A stretch of DNA of 64,000 nucleotides from Dama dama (Eukaryota; Chordata; Mammalia; Artiodactyla; Cervidae): contig NC_083698.1 of assembly GCF_033118175.1 (NCBI RefSeq), positions 71,951,001 to 72,015,000 of the forward strand, written 5' to 3'. The notes beneath the pieces were generated by a model. That model ran no database searches. It saw only the letters and a list, made by a program, of their open reading frames with translations, and was not told where the DNA came from. Numbering within the stretch: the stretch's first letter is position 1; each line of letters starts with the position of its first letter. The position numbers were made by a program, and so were the translations under genes. Shown here in pieces: positions 1-11,734 of the stretch.

Positions 1-1531
1 AAAATAAACATTATAAGTTTTAGGTCAAGTGGTAAGTGTATATAAATGTTTTCTTCTTGCTAATTTGAAAGCTGTAACTACCTTTCACTGTGACTAACAT
101 GTTCCCAATCTCACACTCAGCCTCTCCTGGTCATTTTTAGCATCTGAATATGGGTCATTTCCCACTGAGTTTGAATATGGCCTCAGACCTCTCCACAATA
201 AAACTGCTGAGCTGTCATGCTCAAATAACCAAGGAGATAAAATATTTTCACCAACCGGACCTGAATCCTTTCCTGCGTTGTCTTTGTGTCCCAGTGTTCA
301 ATTTGATGCTGACAGAATTCTCTACATGTTAGTGTTTCCCTAAGGTTTATGCTATTTAGTTTCCCAGGAAACTCTTATTCATCTGCTTTCGTTCCAATTA
401 AACTGTTAAACTTATTTCCACACTCCTATCTTCCCCAAGGATCTACATTTGTGTTCTCCAATATGGCAGAGAAAAACCACAACCAATACATTCTAAATTT
501 GTTATTGCAAAATGCATGATAACTTGACATTTACTGCAATGGTGATTGGTTTTGGTTTACTTCATGTGGTCATCCTAATCTCAGGCAAAGATTTTGGGCT
601 GGGTGATGGGTTAACAACTTAGCCCAAGTCTCAGGGTGGAGGAAGACAGGAACTTCCCATGGTTATTCTTGGAGATAGAGTAGATGAAGGATGTGCTACT
701 AACCAGGAGGAATCAGTGCTCAACTCCAAATCATAGAATCATTTTTACCACTACTTAATTATGGTAGCAATATAACGCCAGTCAGTTTACATTTGGATAT
801 GCCATGTAGTTGGATCCCTGACACTCCCATCTGACTAAGTGCACAGTCTTGACTGCATTTTTTATTTAACCTTATATCAAGGAGACTGAAAGTTTTGACT
901 TAGCAATCTATCACGGCACTGCCATGGGGTGTGATTGTTTATCATCACTCTGCTCCTAGTTTCTCTGCTGAGTGATTGATGCCATAATTGTGCATCCAAG
1001 TCCTCTATGTAGAAGCACTTTGCAACTCCTTGACCCTGATGACTTATTTTCTATTATTTAGACTTTACATTCCAAATTTCTCAGATTGGCTTGATTCTTA
1101 AAATCAATGTTTATATTTATTTTACAATGCTTTTTATTCCATTAAAAGCTTTTATCAATGAAATAGTCTTTTGATACTGATGGTATTTTAGAAGTAAAAT
1201 AGCTCCTGATGTTTCTTGTTCTCTAACTTATTTCTCACATTTGTCTTCTATATGTTCTCATATCCACTGTTCTCATCCAGCTGTTCTTCTCATCTGGGAT
1301 AATGAAAATAATACACTCCTAGTTAGGGGACTCTTGGACCACTGCTACTTTTTGCTTCACTTTCAAATGTTGCCTCAGGCTTCTTCTCATATATGTTCTT
1401 CTTGAGAAATTGGACCAAAATATGCATTCTTAGTGGGGCTATAGTTTCCCTAATGAGGCAGACTTGGTTCTTAAGTGTTAAAAATCCTACATTTCTATAT
1501 ATAAATTACATATATCCCTACAATATAAGAA
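1..1531. other. Unique AT-rich DNA, no gene seen
   Basis: I see no recognisable gene, repeat or RNA here. The only open frame (150-332, 60 codons) has no start context, homology or codon pattern that I can recognise. Highly diverged old repeats may be present but cannot be called by eye. Confidence 0.5.
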
Positions 1532-1742
1532 GGCTTCCCAGGTAGTTCAGTGTAAAGAATCTGCCTGTTAATGAAGGAGCCATGATTGCTCCTTGGATTG
1601 GAAAAATCCCCTAGAGAAGAAAATGGCAATCCACTCCAGTATTCTTGCCTGGAGAATCCCATGGATAGAGAAGCCTGATAGGCTACAGTCCATAGGGTAG
1701 CAAAGAGTTGGACATGACTGAAGTGACTTAGCATGCACACAT
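1532..1742 (+). mobile_element. Bov-tA SINE
   Basis: A tRNA-derived ruminant SINE in sense orientation. The tRNA-like head starts with a diverged form of the usual 'ggcttccctggtggctcag'. The typical body follows ('cactccagtattcttgcctg', then 'catggatagagaagcctg') and it closes with the 'gacatgactgaagtgactta' tail motif. Flanks at 1520 and 1743 share an imperfect direct repeat (acaatataaga versus acaatacgaga), which looks like a decayed target-site duplication. The open frames on the opposite strand here are by-products of the SINE. Confidence 0.92.
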
Positions 1743-2604
1743 ACAATACGAGAAGAGGTATACAGTGTATCTGTGGCATTAAATTTGGGGGAGGAGGTAC
1801 TATGAAAACACAACTACAGGGATTCCTTAGGGGACAATAATAATCATAACAACAACAATAATGTAGAAATGTTACATTAGAAAATGTCATTTGCCATACA
1901 GGGACTCACTTGAAACACAAATACAATAAATCATGACAAAACTATAGCCAATCAATTTACCGCATTGCACTTATGGAAAGTTTTCTGCCTTGGGTTGTTA
2001 GCTCCTGTTCACTGTGAAGAGTACAATCTCATTATTTTTTTCCTCTCAGTATTTTCTGTAGTGAGTATACATCCAGCAATGTTTGCAGGAGGTCAAAGAA
2101 GCTGATAAAATCTTGCTGTGCAATCCTTTCTCCAGTATACACTCTTCCATCCTCCTATTTTTAAACTCCTAATTTATTTCTAAACTATTTTCTTTTTCTT
2201 TAAAACTAGAACTGCTAAGACACATCTATGAAACCAATGGCAAGAGTATATTAAGGAGTATATAGTGATTCACTTTGTCAAATGCTGTTAAAATGAGAAC
2301 AGAATTGACCATCAGGGTTTAGCAACACTCAAATCATTGATATCCTTTCTAAGGCCAATTTCATGGAAGAAGTGGAAGTGAAGACCTAATTAAAATGGTA
2401 GCAGAGAGAATGAGAGGAAAGAAATACCCAGTTTATAATCCTTCTAACAATATATGAGATCCTGCATAGTATGACAGAAATAGTCACATTCATTTACCAA
2501 GCCTCACTCAAGTTATAACGATCCTCAACTTTTCTATTTATACTATCTTCCACATTTAGTCAGCATCTCTTCTATTAACATCATCTTCTGCATTTGGTGA
2601 CTAT
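1743..2604. other. No gene seen
   Basis: AT-rich sequence between a SINE and an L1 3' end. No open frame, repeat or RNA gene that I recognise. Confidence 0.5.
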
Positions 2605-3760
2605 TTCTAAAACAATTTTTATTGAAGTATAGTTGATTTACAATGTATTACTTTCAGTTCAGTTCAGTTCAGTTACTTAGTCGTGTCCAACTCTTTGCGG
2701 CCCCATGGACTGCAGCACACCAGGCCTCCCTGTCCATCACCAACTCCCAGAGTTCACTCAACCCGTGTCCATTGAGTTGGTCATGCCATCCAACCATCTC
2801 ATCCTCTGTCATCCCCTTCTCCTCCTGCCTTCAATCTTTCCCAGCATCAGGGTCTTTTCAAAAGAGTCAGCTCTTCACATCAGGTGGTCAAAGTATTGGA
2901 GTTTCAGCTTCAATGTCAGTCCTTCCAATGAATATTCAGGACTGGTTTCCTTTAAGATGGACTGGTTGGATCTGCTTGCAGGCCAGAGGACTCTCAAGAG
3001 TCTTCTCCAACACCATAGTTCATAAGCATCAACTCTTAGGCACTCAGCTTTCTTTATAGTCCAACTCTCACATCCATGCATGACTACTGGAAAAAGCATA
3101 GCCTTGACTAGATGGACCTTTGTTGACAAAGTAATGTCTCTGCTTTTTAATATGCTGTCTAGGTTGGTCATAACTTTTTTTCCAAGGAGCAAGCATCTTT
3201 TAATTTCATGGCTGCAATCACAATCTGCAGTGATTTTGGAGCCCAAAAAATAAAGTCTGACACTGTTTCCACTGTCTCCCCATCTATATGCCATAAAGTG
3301 ATGGGACTGGATACTATCATCTTCATGTTCTGAATGTTGAGCTTTAAGCCAACTTTTTCACTCTCATCAAGAGGCTCTTCAGTTCTTCTTAACTTTCTGC
3401 CATAAGGGTGGTGTCATCTGCATATATGAGATTATTGATATTTCTCCTGGCAATCTTGATTCCAGCTTGTGCTTTTTCCAATCCAGCATTTCTCATGATG
3501 TACTCTGCATATAAGTTACATAAGCAGGGTGACAATATATAGCCTTGACACACTCCTTTTCCTATTTGGAACCAGTCTGTTGCTCCATGTCCAGTTCTAA
3601 TTGTTTTCCTGACCTACATACACATTTCTCAAGAGGCAGGTCAGGAGGTCTGGTATTCCCATCTCTTTCAGAATTTTCCACAGTTTATGGTAATGCACAC
3701 AGTCAAAGGCTTTTGCTTTGTATTACTTTCAGGTATATAGCAAAGTGGTTTTTTTTTTCT
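2605..3760 (-). mobile_element. L1 3'-end fragment, split by a BovB
   Basis: A short antisense piece of an artiodactyl L1 3' end. It reads 'attgaagtatagttgattta' just left of the BovB, and resumes with 'ctttcaggtatatagcaaag' to its right. Removing the BovB and one copy of its 14-base TSD restores a continuous L1 3' end, so this fragment predates the BovB. Only about 100 bases of L1 are recognisable. Confidence 0.7.
2658..3718 (-). mobile_element. BovB (RTE) LINE, 5'-truncated
   Basis: The minus strand carries the 3' third of a BovB element. The tail of agttc repeats is at the left (2653-2674). Reading leftward, the minus strand encodes the C-terminal reverse transcriptase region, with a still readable YADD-type motif near 3413-3424, then the conserved C-terminal part with ELWCWRRLLR. 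The frame is broken by stops and small indels. The copy is flanked by a perfect 14-base TSD, tgtattactttcag, at 2644-2657 and 3719-3732. It is truncated at its 5' end within the RT domain, as is usual for BovB. It cannot make a functional protein. Confidence 0.95.
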
Positions 3761-4419
3761 TTCCTCTCTAATAACTCTACTGTAATTTTTACCAGTCCCT
3801 TCTCTTCATGACCTTTTAATGTGTGAAGGCCCCAAGAGTCAGCTCATGGATCTATTTTCTTCTCTACCTGCAATCATTTCCTTATAGTATTATCCAGGAG
3901 GCTCTAACTTTTCCCACATTTTTACTTCATGCTGAGAATTCATGGTTAAACTCCAGGATTCTCTTTTAGAGTATAAAAATGTATATTAGAAGTCTTTACT
4001 TGAATGCCAAATAGTTATTTTAAACTTGTATGAAGACACGCAAAATGATGCTCCTGATCTTTCTTCACCAAACATTTTCTTGTTAGACTTGTCATTTCAG
4101 ATGATGGCAACTCAGACTTCTGGTTGATCAGGCTAAAAGTCTTGAGGTTATCTTTGACTTCTATGTCTTTACACACCACATATGTTCTCTTAGAAAATCC
4201 TTTTCTGCTTAACCTTAAGTGAAGGTATTCTCCACTTTCTGAAAATCCACTTTAGGTCCTTTCACTTCTGTGAAAGATCTACCTTAGTATGTGTTAGCTT
4301 TTTTGTAAAATAAAAAATCCTCTTCCAATTTCTTTTGGGTAGAGAAAATAGATACTAAAATTCTTGCTCTAATGAATTTTCAATGGAATTAAATTCCTCC
4401 CTCTTCCTAATAAAAATAT
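3761..4419. other. No gene seen
   Basis: AT-rich sequence without a recognised gene or repeat. Confidence 0.5.
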
Positions 4420-5018
4420 GTATAGACTGTCTACTTCAGAACAGCAGAATGCATATTCTTCTTAAGTGAACATGGAGCATCATAGAGCAAAGACATTATA
4501 CTAGGCCCTAAAATAATTTAATACACTTAAATAATTAAAATCATACAAAGTATGTTCTCTAATCAAGACAGAAAAAACTCAACAGCATAAAGAAGTTTGG
4601 GGGAATTTTTTAAATATATAGAAATTAAACAATACATACTTAAATAAGCAATGTATCAAAGAAAAAAATCACAATGGAAATTATGAACTACTTTGCGATG
4701 AATGAAATGAATATACACAGCATGCCAAAATTTGTGAAATACAGCTAAAGCAGTGCTTAGAGAGACATCTGTAACTATAAACATTGATATTTATAAAAAT
4801 AAAAAGTGAGAAAATAATGACCAAAACGTCTATCATAGGACACTGGGAAAAGTGGAGCATACCAAAACTAAAGTAAACAGGAAAATGGAAGTATTATAGA
4901 ACAGCATGGACAGTAATTAAATAGAGGCTAGAAAAATCAACATGCTAGAAAATCAGCAAAATCAAAGGATGGTTCTTTGAGAAGATCAACAAAATTCGCA
5001 AGCCTATAAGTATACTAC

Positions 5019-5293
5019 GGAGAAGGCAATGGCACCCCACTCCAGTACTCTTGCCTGAAGAATACCATGGAAGGAGAAGCCTGGTAGGCTGCGGTCCATG
5101 GGGTTGCTAAGAGTCGGACATGACTGGGTAACTTCACTTTCACTTTTCACTTTCATGCATTGGAGAAGGAAATGGCAACCCACTCCAGTGTTCTTGCCTG
5201 GAGAATCCCAGGGACGGGGAAGCCTGGTGGGCTGCCATCTATGGGGCAGCACAGAGTCGGACACGACTGAAGTGATTTATCAGCAGCGGCATA
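5019..5293 (+). mobile_element. Bov-A2 dimeric SINE
   Basis: Two Bov-A units in tandem, the arrangement of Bov-A2. The first begins 'ggagaaggcaatggcacccc' and ends at 'cttcactttcacttttcac'. The second begins at about 5161 with 'ggagaaggaaatggcaaccc' and ends in 'gaagtgatttatcagcagcg'. It sits inside the old L1. The flanks share only a short tatact repeat (5011 and about 5295), so the TSD is weak. Confidence 0.93.
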
Positions 5294-5758
5294 GCTATAC
5301 TGACCTGACCAAGAGAGAGGAAATTCAAATTACTGAAAGTGGGATTTGAAAAAGAACACTACTGCTGATTTTACAAAAATAAACAGTATTATAAGTAAGA
5401 ATATGAACAACTCCATGCCAACAAATTAGATAACCTAGTGGAAATGGAAAAATTCCTAGAAAGATACAAATCATTGAAACTGATTCAAAAAGAAATAGAA
5501 AATCTAAATAGAAAAAGAGAGTAAATTAGTAGTAAAACTTACCTACAAAGGCGTTAGTTCAGATGGCTTTGCTGGTGAGTTTTACTGAGAATTTAAGACA
5601 GGATTCCTATTTATTCTTCACAAACTCTTTCAAAAATAGATGAAAAATATTTCACAATTCATTCTATAAGCCCAGTATTTCTTTGATACCAAACCATACA
5701 AAGATAGCACAAAAAAATAAAATTGGAGGACAATATATGTATGAACATAGAAACAAAC

Positions 5759-5962
5759 GGGCTTCTCCAATGCAGGAATCACAGGAGACACAGGTTCAAT
5801 CCCTGGGTTTGGGAAGATTCCCTGGAGGAGAGCATGGCAACCTACTCAAGTATTCCTGTTTGGAGAATCCCATGGATAGAAAAGTCTGAAGGACTACAGT
5901 CCATAGCATCACCAAGAGTCAAATATGACAGAAGCAACTTAGCACACATGCACACAGACACA
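5759..5962 (+). mobile_element. Bov-tA SINE lacking part of its tRNA-like head
   Basis: Sense Bov-tA inside the old L1. After 'gggcttctcc' the sequence jumps to 'aatgcagg', so about 30 bases of the usual head ('ctggtggctcag' and the next stretch) are missing. This is the region that carries the A box of the internal RNA polymerase III promoter. A B-box-like 'ggttcaatccctgg' remains at about 5792. The rest of the body is typical. Confidence 0.88.
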
Positions 5963-7182
5963 GAAATCTATAACAAAAATAAATAGTAACTAAAATCAAA
6001 ACTATAGATAAAGGCTCATACATCATGGCAAAGTAGGATTTATCTCAGGAACACAAAGTTGGCCTAGTATTTGAAAGTTAGTTAATGTAAAACTCTTATA
6101 TTAATAGAATAAAGGATAAAATCACATTATTATCTTAACAGATTACAAAAAATAACAAAAGTCTCTTGCTCAAATCCAAGAGAAATTTTATGATAAAAAC
6201 ATCAAAAAAACTGCAAATAAAAAAGAATATCCTTAACCTGATAAAGGGTATTATTATTTTTTTAAAGGGCATTATTAAAAAAAAAACATAACTGACATCA
6301 TACTTATGGTGAAAAAAATGGATGTTTCCCCCTCATATCAGGAACAAATAGAAGCTCACAACTTCTATTCATTATATTGGAGCTTCTAGCCAGGGCAATT
6401 AGGCAAGGAAAAAAAAAAAAAAAAAGATGCACTCATGTTGAAAGGAAAGAAGTAAAACTATCTATATCTTGAGATGATGCCATCTTGTATAGGGAAATGC
6501 ACTAAAGAATGCACTAAAAAACTATATAACTAATAAATGAGTTCAGAAAATTTGCAGGATATAAGATCAATACACAGAATCAATTTTACTTCTATACACT
6601 TGCAATGAACAATTTGAAAATGAAATTGAGATAATTTAATTCAAAACATCAAAAAGAATAAAAAACTTAGGAAAACTTGAATAAATTTAATAAAGAAAGT
6701 GCTATATTTATACTCTGAAAACTACAAAATATCCTTTCAAGAATTTAAAGAAACTCTAAACAAACAGGAAAGCAACTCATGTTCATGTTTTAGAGGATCA
6801 AACATTGTTAACATGTCAGTACTCCAGAAATTCTTGTAAAGACTCAGGACAACCCCTTTCAGAATCTCAGCTATCTTCTTTATGGTAACTAACAGGCTGA
6901 GTTTAAAAGTTATATGAAATTTCAATGGATCCAGAATTGGTCAAACAATTCTGAAAAAGAAGAATATGGGAGACTCACATTTTTGATATCAAAACTTACT
7001 ATAAAGCAATTATAATTATGATAGTGTAGTACTGGCACAAAGACAGATTAGTAGATCTCTGGGATAGAACTGAGAGTCCAGAAATAAGCCCATATATGTA
7101 TGGTCAACTGATTTTTAACAAAGGTGTAAATTCAATACGGAAGACACAGTCTTCTCAACAAATGGTGCTGGGAAAACTGAAT

Positions 7183-7311
7183 GTGTGCGAGTTAAGTCAC
7201 TTTTGTCTTGTCCAACTCTTTGTGACCCCATGGACTGTAGCCCGCCAGGCTCTTCTATACATGGGATTCTCCAGGAAAGAATATTGGAGTGGGTTGCCAT
7301 CTTTTTCTCCA
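7183..7311 (-). mobile_element. Bov-tA SINE fragment in L1
   Basis: Antisense Bov-tA, 5'-truncated: the tail half ('tccaactctttgtgacccca') is present and the tRNA head is missing. Flanking direct repeats gggaaaactgaat (7170-7182) and gggaaaacaggat (7312-7324) match in 11 of 13 positions. They derive from L1 sequence, which resumes directly after the SINE. Confidence 0.9.
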
Positions 7312-7990
7312 GGGAAAACAGGATATAAATATGCAAAAGAATAAATTTGGACCCTTACCTCAAACTATATTAAAAGTTAACTCAAAATGGATCACAGACT
7401 TAAATTTAACAGTAAAAAATATAAAAGTTTTACAAAAAACATGGGAGTAAAATATTCATGGTCTTAATTTTGGCAAAAAAAAAAAAAAAATTAGATATCA
7501 CCTCAAAAGCACAAGCAACAAAAGAAATTGATAAATTTCAATTCATCAAAATTTTAAAATTTTGTACTTAGAAAGACATCATCAAGGAAGTAAAAAGACA
7601 ATCTGAAGAGTCAGAGGGAATATTTGCAAATAATATACCTGAACTTGAATATACCTAGAAAAATAAAACCACTTACAATTCAATAATAAAAACACAATCT
7701 AATTTTTTAAAAAATTTGAAAAAACATTCCTCCAAAGAAGACACACAAGCAGTCATTAAGCACAGGAAAAGTTGTTCAACATCATGAGCCATCAGGAGAA
7801 TGCAAGTCAAGACTTCAATGAGATACCACTTCATCTCCACTAGAATGACTACAATGAAAAAGACAAATAGTAAAAGGTCAACACTATGTCTAAAGCTTCT
7901 GTGGTTTGTCTGTATGATGTCACTTTACAAAGAATAAATTAAAGTGAAAAAAAAAAAAAAAGGCATCAGTGAAGATGTAGAGTAATTAGA

Positions 7991-8108
7991 ACCCATGGCA
8001 ACCCACTTGAGTGTTCTTGCCTGGAAAATAACATGGGCGGAGGAGCCTGGTGGTCTACAGTACGTGGGGTCACAATGAGTCATATACAACTTAGCGACTA
8101 CACAACAA
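7991..8108 (+). mobile_element. Bov-tA SINE fragment in L1
   Basis: Sense Bov-tA body without the tRNA-like head: 'cccatggcaacccacttgag', 'gttcttgcctgg', then a 3' end near 'acaacttagcgactacacaa'. L1 sequence lies on both sides and is continuous when the SINE is removed ('agagtaattagaa' then 'ctggtgggaatgtaaaatgg'). Confidence 0.88.
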
Positions 8109-8757
8109 ATATACTGGTGGGAATGTAAAATGGAGAAGTCATTTTGGAAAACCATCTGGCATTTTTTCAAAGGGTTAAACATGGAGTTACCATTTTAACC
8201 AGCAGTTTCACTCCTAGATATATACCCAAGAGAAATGAAAACATGTCCAAATAGAAACTTTGAGGGTTCATAGGAACATTATTCATAACAGCCTAAAAGT
8301 GGAAATCACCCAAATGTCCATCAACTGATGAATGGATATTTATACAATGGAATGTTATTTGATAATAAACAGGAATGAAGTAGTTGATACATGATACAAC
8401 ATGGATAAATCTTGAAATCAGTATAATAAGTGGAATATGTCAGTCACAAAAGACCACCACATAGAATTCCATTTATACAAGGCATTCAGAATAACCAAAT
8501 CTATAAAGACAAAGTACATTAGTGGTCAGTTACATTTTGGAGTAGGGTGGAGTGGTGTGGAAGGATAGATAGTAACTGGTATTGGGTAACAGGGTATCCT
8601 GTAGGGGTGATGAAAAGTTTCTAAAATTGATTGTGGTACTGGTTGCCCAACACTGAATATACTACCTTTGTATCATTGTACAACCATTGAACCATATACT
8701 GTATGGGTGAATTGTACAGAATGCAAATTATACATTGCAATAAAGCTCCAATTAAAA

Positions 8758-9349
8758 TGACAGGGCTCCTCTTGGTCCTTTATTGGACCAGAACCTGGTG
8801 GTCTGGAGTCAACGATGAGAGAGTGAAAGAAGGAAAGAGGCTAATATTCCCTGGGTTATGCAGCCTGCTTTCACACCCCAGGGAATCAGCCAGAAATAGA
8901 GAGAGAGAGAGAGAGAGAGAGACACAGGGACCCAAGCTCTGATGGAGCAAAGGTGTTTTAATCAACATGGTGTGGGCATATATACTGTCTTACAAGGTAG
9001 TTATTCTCAGCAAAGATAAAGATTAAAATTCCAGACTTACAAAACATAACGCAATCCATATTAAAGAAAGAGAGTTGTAAACAATCACTTTTACCATATG
9101 GTTCATAAGAAGTAAGAGGGTACTTATCACCGCATTGAAAAACTAACGAAGGAAATGCCTGGATTCCTCAGCCCCGGGAAAGGCTTGACTCTCCTCTTAA
9201 TTCCTGAATATTCAGGAATGCTTCCTGACAGGCTCCAAATTTTGGAATATAGTAATAGCTGCTAGAAACAGTGTCTTGGTAGCTGGTATTCATGTGGAAT
9301 GCTCAGAGCTGTATGTTGAAATGTCATTATTTCCTCAATAGAAGGGACA
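8758..9349 (-). mobile_element. Probable solo LTR of an endogenous retrovirus, edges uncertain
   Basis: Non-L1 sequence begins directly after the 3' end of the old L1. Read on the minus strand, it has features of an LTR. A polyadenylation-like 'ccaataaaggaccaag' lies about 25 bases before a terminal 'gagccctgtca', and a candidate start tgtccc is at 9349. No coding sequence is attached. I could not find a convincing target-site duplication, and an alternative left end in this orientation is near 9230. A (GA)n tract lies inside. The class is not assigned. Confidence 0.42.
8898..8922. repeat. (GA)n microsatellite
   Basis: About twelve uninterrupted GA dinucleotides. It lies within the LTR-like unit. 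Confidence 0.97.
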
Positions 9350-9450
9350 AATGACTAATGTGTGGTCATCCAGAATGAACGGATAGTGTTAGTATGTTGA
9401 GAAAGAAGGTATCTGTTTATTTCTTTGTTTCTGCACCAAATGAGCTCTTT

Positions 9451-10429
9451 CAGTTCAGTTCAGTTCAGTTCAGTTGCTCAGTCATGTCTGACTCTTTGCG
9501 ACCCCGTGAATTGCAGCACGCCAGGCCTCCCTGTCCATCACCAACTCCCGGAGTCTACCCAAACCCATGTTCATCAAATAGGTGATGCCATCCAGCCATC
9601 TCATCCTCTGTTGTCCCCTTCTCCTCCTGCCCCAATCCTTCCCAGAATTAGGGTCTTTTCCAATGAGTCAACTCTTTGCATCAGGTGGCCAAAGTACTGG
9701 AGTTTCAGCTTCAACATCAGTCCTTCCAATGAACACCCAGGACTGATCTCCTTTAGGATGGACTCGTTGGATCTCCTTGCAGTCCAAGGGACTCTCAAGA
9801 GTCTTCTCCAACACCACAGTTCAAAAGTATCAATTCTTCGGCGCTCAGCTTTCTTCACCATCCAAGTCTCACATCCATACATGGCTACTGGAAAAACCAT
9901 AGCCTTGACTAGACAGAACTTTGTTGGCAAAGTAATGTCGCTGCTTTTAAATATGCTATCCAGGTTGGTCATAACTTTCCTTCCAAGGAGTAAGTGTCTT
10001 TTAATTTCATGGCTGCAATCACAATCTGCAGTGATTTTGGAGTCCCCTAAAAATAGTCAGCCAGTTTCCACTGTTTCTCCATTTATTTCCCATGAAGTGA
10101 TGGGGCCAGATGCCATGATCTTAGTTTTCTGAATGTTGAACTTTAAGCCAACTTTTTCACTCTCCTCCTTCACTTGCATCAAGAGGCTATTTAGCTCCTC
10201 TTCACTTTCTGCCATAAGGGTGGTGTCATCTGCATATCTGAGGTTATTGATATTTCTCCTGGCAATCTTGATTCCAGCTTGTGCTTTTTCCAATCCAGCA
10301 TTTCTCATGATGTACTCTGCATATAAGTTAAATAAGCAGGGTGACAATATACAGCCTTGACATACTCCTTTTCCTACTTGGAACCAGTCTGTTGTTCCAC
10401 GTCCAGTTCTAACTGTTGCTTCCTGACCT
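9451..10429 (-). mobile_element. BovB (RTE) LINE, 5'-truncated
   Basis: Minus-strand BovB 3' region with the (agttc)n tail at 9451-9475. Reading leftward from 10429, the minus strand encodes the palm of the reverse transcriptase, including an intact RYADDTT core near 10211-10222, and then the conserved C-terminal segment with KVMTNLDSIFKS and ELWCWRRLLR. The frame shifts around 10050 and elsewhere, so it is not functional. Flanks at 9439-9450 (aatgagctcttt) and 10430-10441 (aatgaattcttt) match in 10 of 12 positions and are the likely target-site duplication. Confidence 0.94.
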
Positions 10430-10441
10430 AATGAATTCTTT

Positions 10442-11616
10442 AGGAACCTAGATTTCAGGGACAGAGACAGAGATGTCTCAATAGGAGAGAGAAACCTGTG
10501 CAGAAAGGGTAAGGCATCCCTGGACCAGGACTGAGGCACAAACTTTCAGCTCTTCTCACACTGATGGAGGGATCCTGAGCAACGGTGAATGACTTACTAT
10601 CTGATTTTACACCTAGGAAATGTAAGAATAGAGCTAAATAGTCTCTAGAGTCCCTTCCAACCATTAAACTCTTGAAAGAGTAACCTACTAGTTTTCTGAG
10701 AATCCACACCCGACTTACCACTCTATTGCAAAGGCTGTCCGTACATACCTTCTGTGACCCTCTGACATGGCATTGATACTTTGCTGATGACATTTCAGTG
10801 TTTAGTTAATTAAGATGTAGAGCAGTTATAAAGCTAAATATTGCCATGTGAATCACATGCTGAATATTTCATTTAATTTCACGCCATTAAAAAAAAAAGG
10901 CCAGCTTCCTGTCCCCCTTCCTTTTCTGTAACCAAAATTCCTTCCATGTAAGAAACTACCGAAGAGAGCTTCTAACCATCTCGAGATTTTGGCCTCATGA
11001 GAGGCAAACAACTTTTTAAAAGATAAACAGCTTTTAATTCACAGGCAATGTTTGCTAGGGAACTATCCACTGCAAGAGTTTGAGGGCGGATGTCTCCTTC
11101 ATATGGGTGAGCCCAAGAGTTTAGCTCATAGACTAAAGCAGAGGAAATACTGACAAATGTTCTCTAGTTTGAACATGTAGGGGTGACATTTTGCTTGGCT
11201 CTAGGTTCATCTGAAAAGTCTGTGAAAAACATTTTCACTGGATAGCTCAAGGAACACCACTCACACATCTCCAAATTTTATATGCTCCAGGTCCTATCCT
11301 AAAACCGTGTTAGATGTAAGCAAGACTTGGAGAAGTGGCAAGACCTGGGAGCTTGGGTTTAAGCCTTCAAAGCAAATTCTTCTTAGATGCTCACTAATCA
11401 CAGAAGGCAGTTTTAGCAAACAAACAATCATGTGTTTTACAAATAGTAACTTGAAGAAACTGAATAGCTTCTCTGTCCTTGAATTGAAATTTCTAAATAT
11501 TATTAATAGAAATATCTACAAGAGATTATTTTATACTGCTTTTCTCTTAGAACTGTAACCATAGTCTCCTGAAGATTGGAAGCTCAATTTGAGTTCTATC
11601 TCCTTATGTATGTTCT
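10442..11616. other. No gene seen
   Basis: Unique AT-rich DNA. Short open frames at 10455-10793 (minus) and 11307-11558 (plus) show no recognisable protein. The first begins inside the BovB flank. Confidence 0.5.
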
Positions 11617-11734
11617 GCCAAGTTGCTCAGTCATGTTCAACTCTGAGATCCCATGGACTACATAACCCACCAGGCTCCTCTGTTGATGGAATTTTCCAGG
11701 CAAGAATACTGGAGTGGGTTGCCATTTCCTACTT
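11617..11734 (-). mobile_element. Bov-tA SINE fragment
   Basis: Antisense, diverged tail half of a Bov-tA: 'gttgctcagtcatgttcaac', 'atcccatggacta', 'ccaggcaagaatactggagt', 'gggttgccatttcct'. The tRNA-like head is absent, so it is 5'-truncated. Confidence 0.88.

Larger units (their letters stand above)
4420..8757 (+). mobile_element. Ancient L1, sense, much of ORF2 to 3' end
   Basis: A decayed L1 running from the endonuclease part of ORF2 to the 3' end. Landmarks in order: an endonuclease-like stretch near 4435-4500; the ORF2 middle region at 4960-5560 ('caaattagataacctagtgg'); a degenerate RT region around 6000-6720; the C-terminal half at 6920-7900; the 'atatacccaagagaaatgaa' region at 8219; and a 3' end reading into 'attgcaataaagctccaatt' near 8737-8754. 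It is full of stops and frameshifts. Four SINEs (5019, 5759, 7183 and 7991) interrupt it, and the L1 resumes in register after each, so it is older than all of them. The left edge is approximate. Confidence 0.85.

Noticed and set aside
2653..2674. Regular agttc repeats considered as a CRISPR-like or satellite array
   Set aside because: They are the normal 3' tail repeats of BovB, recurring at each young BovB copy, with no spacers.
9425..10132. Plus-strand open frame of 235 codons
   Set aside because: It runs antisense through a BovB copy whose real coding direction is minus. BovB 3' ends commonly leave such open shadows.
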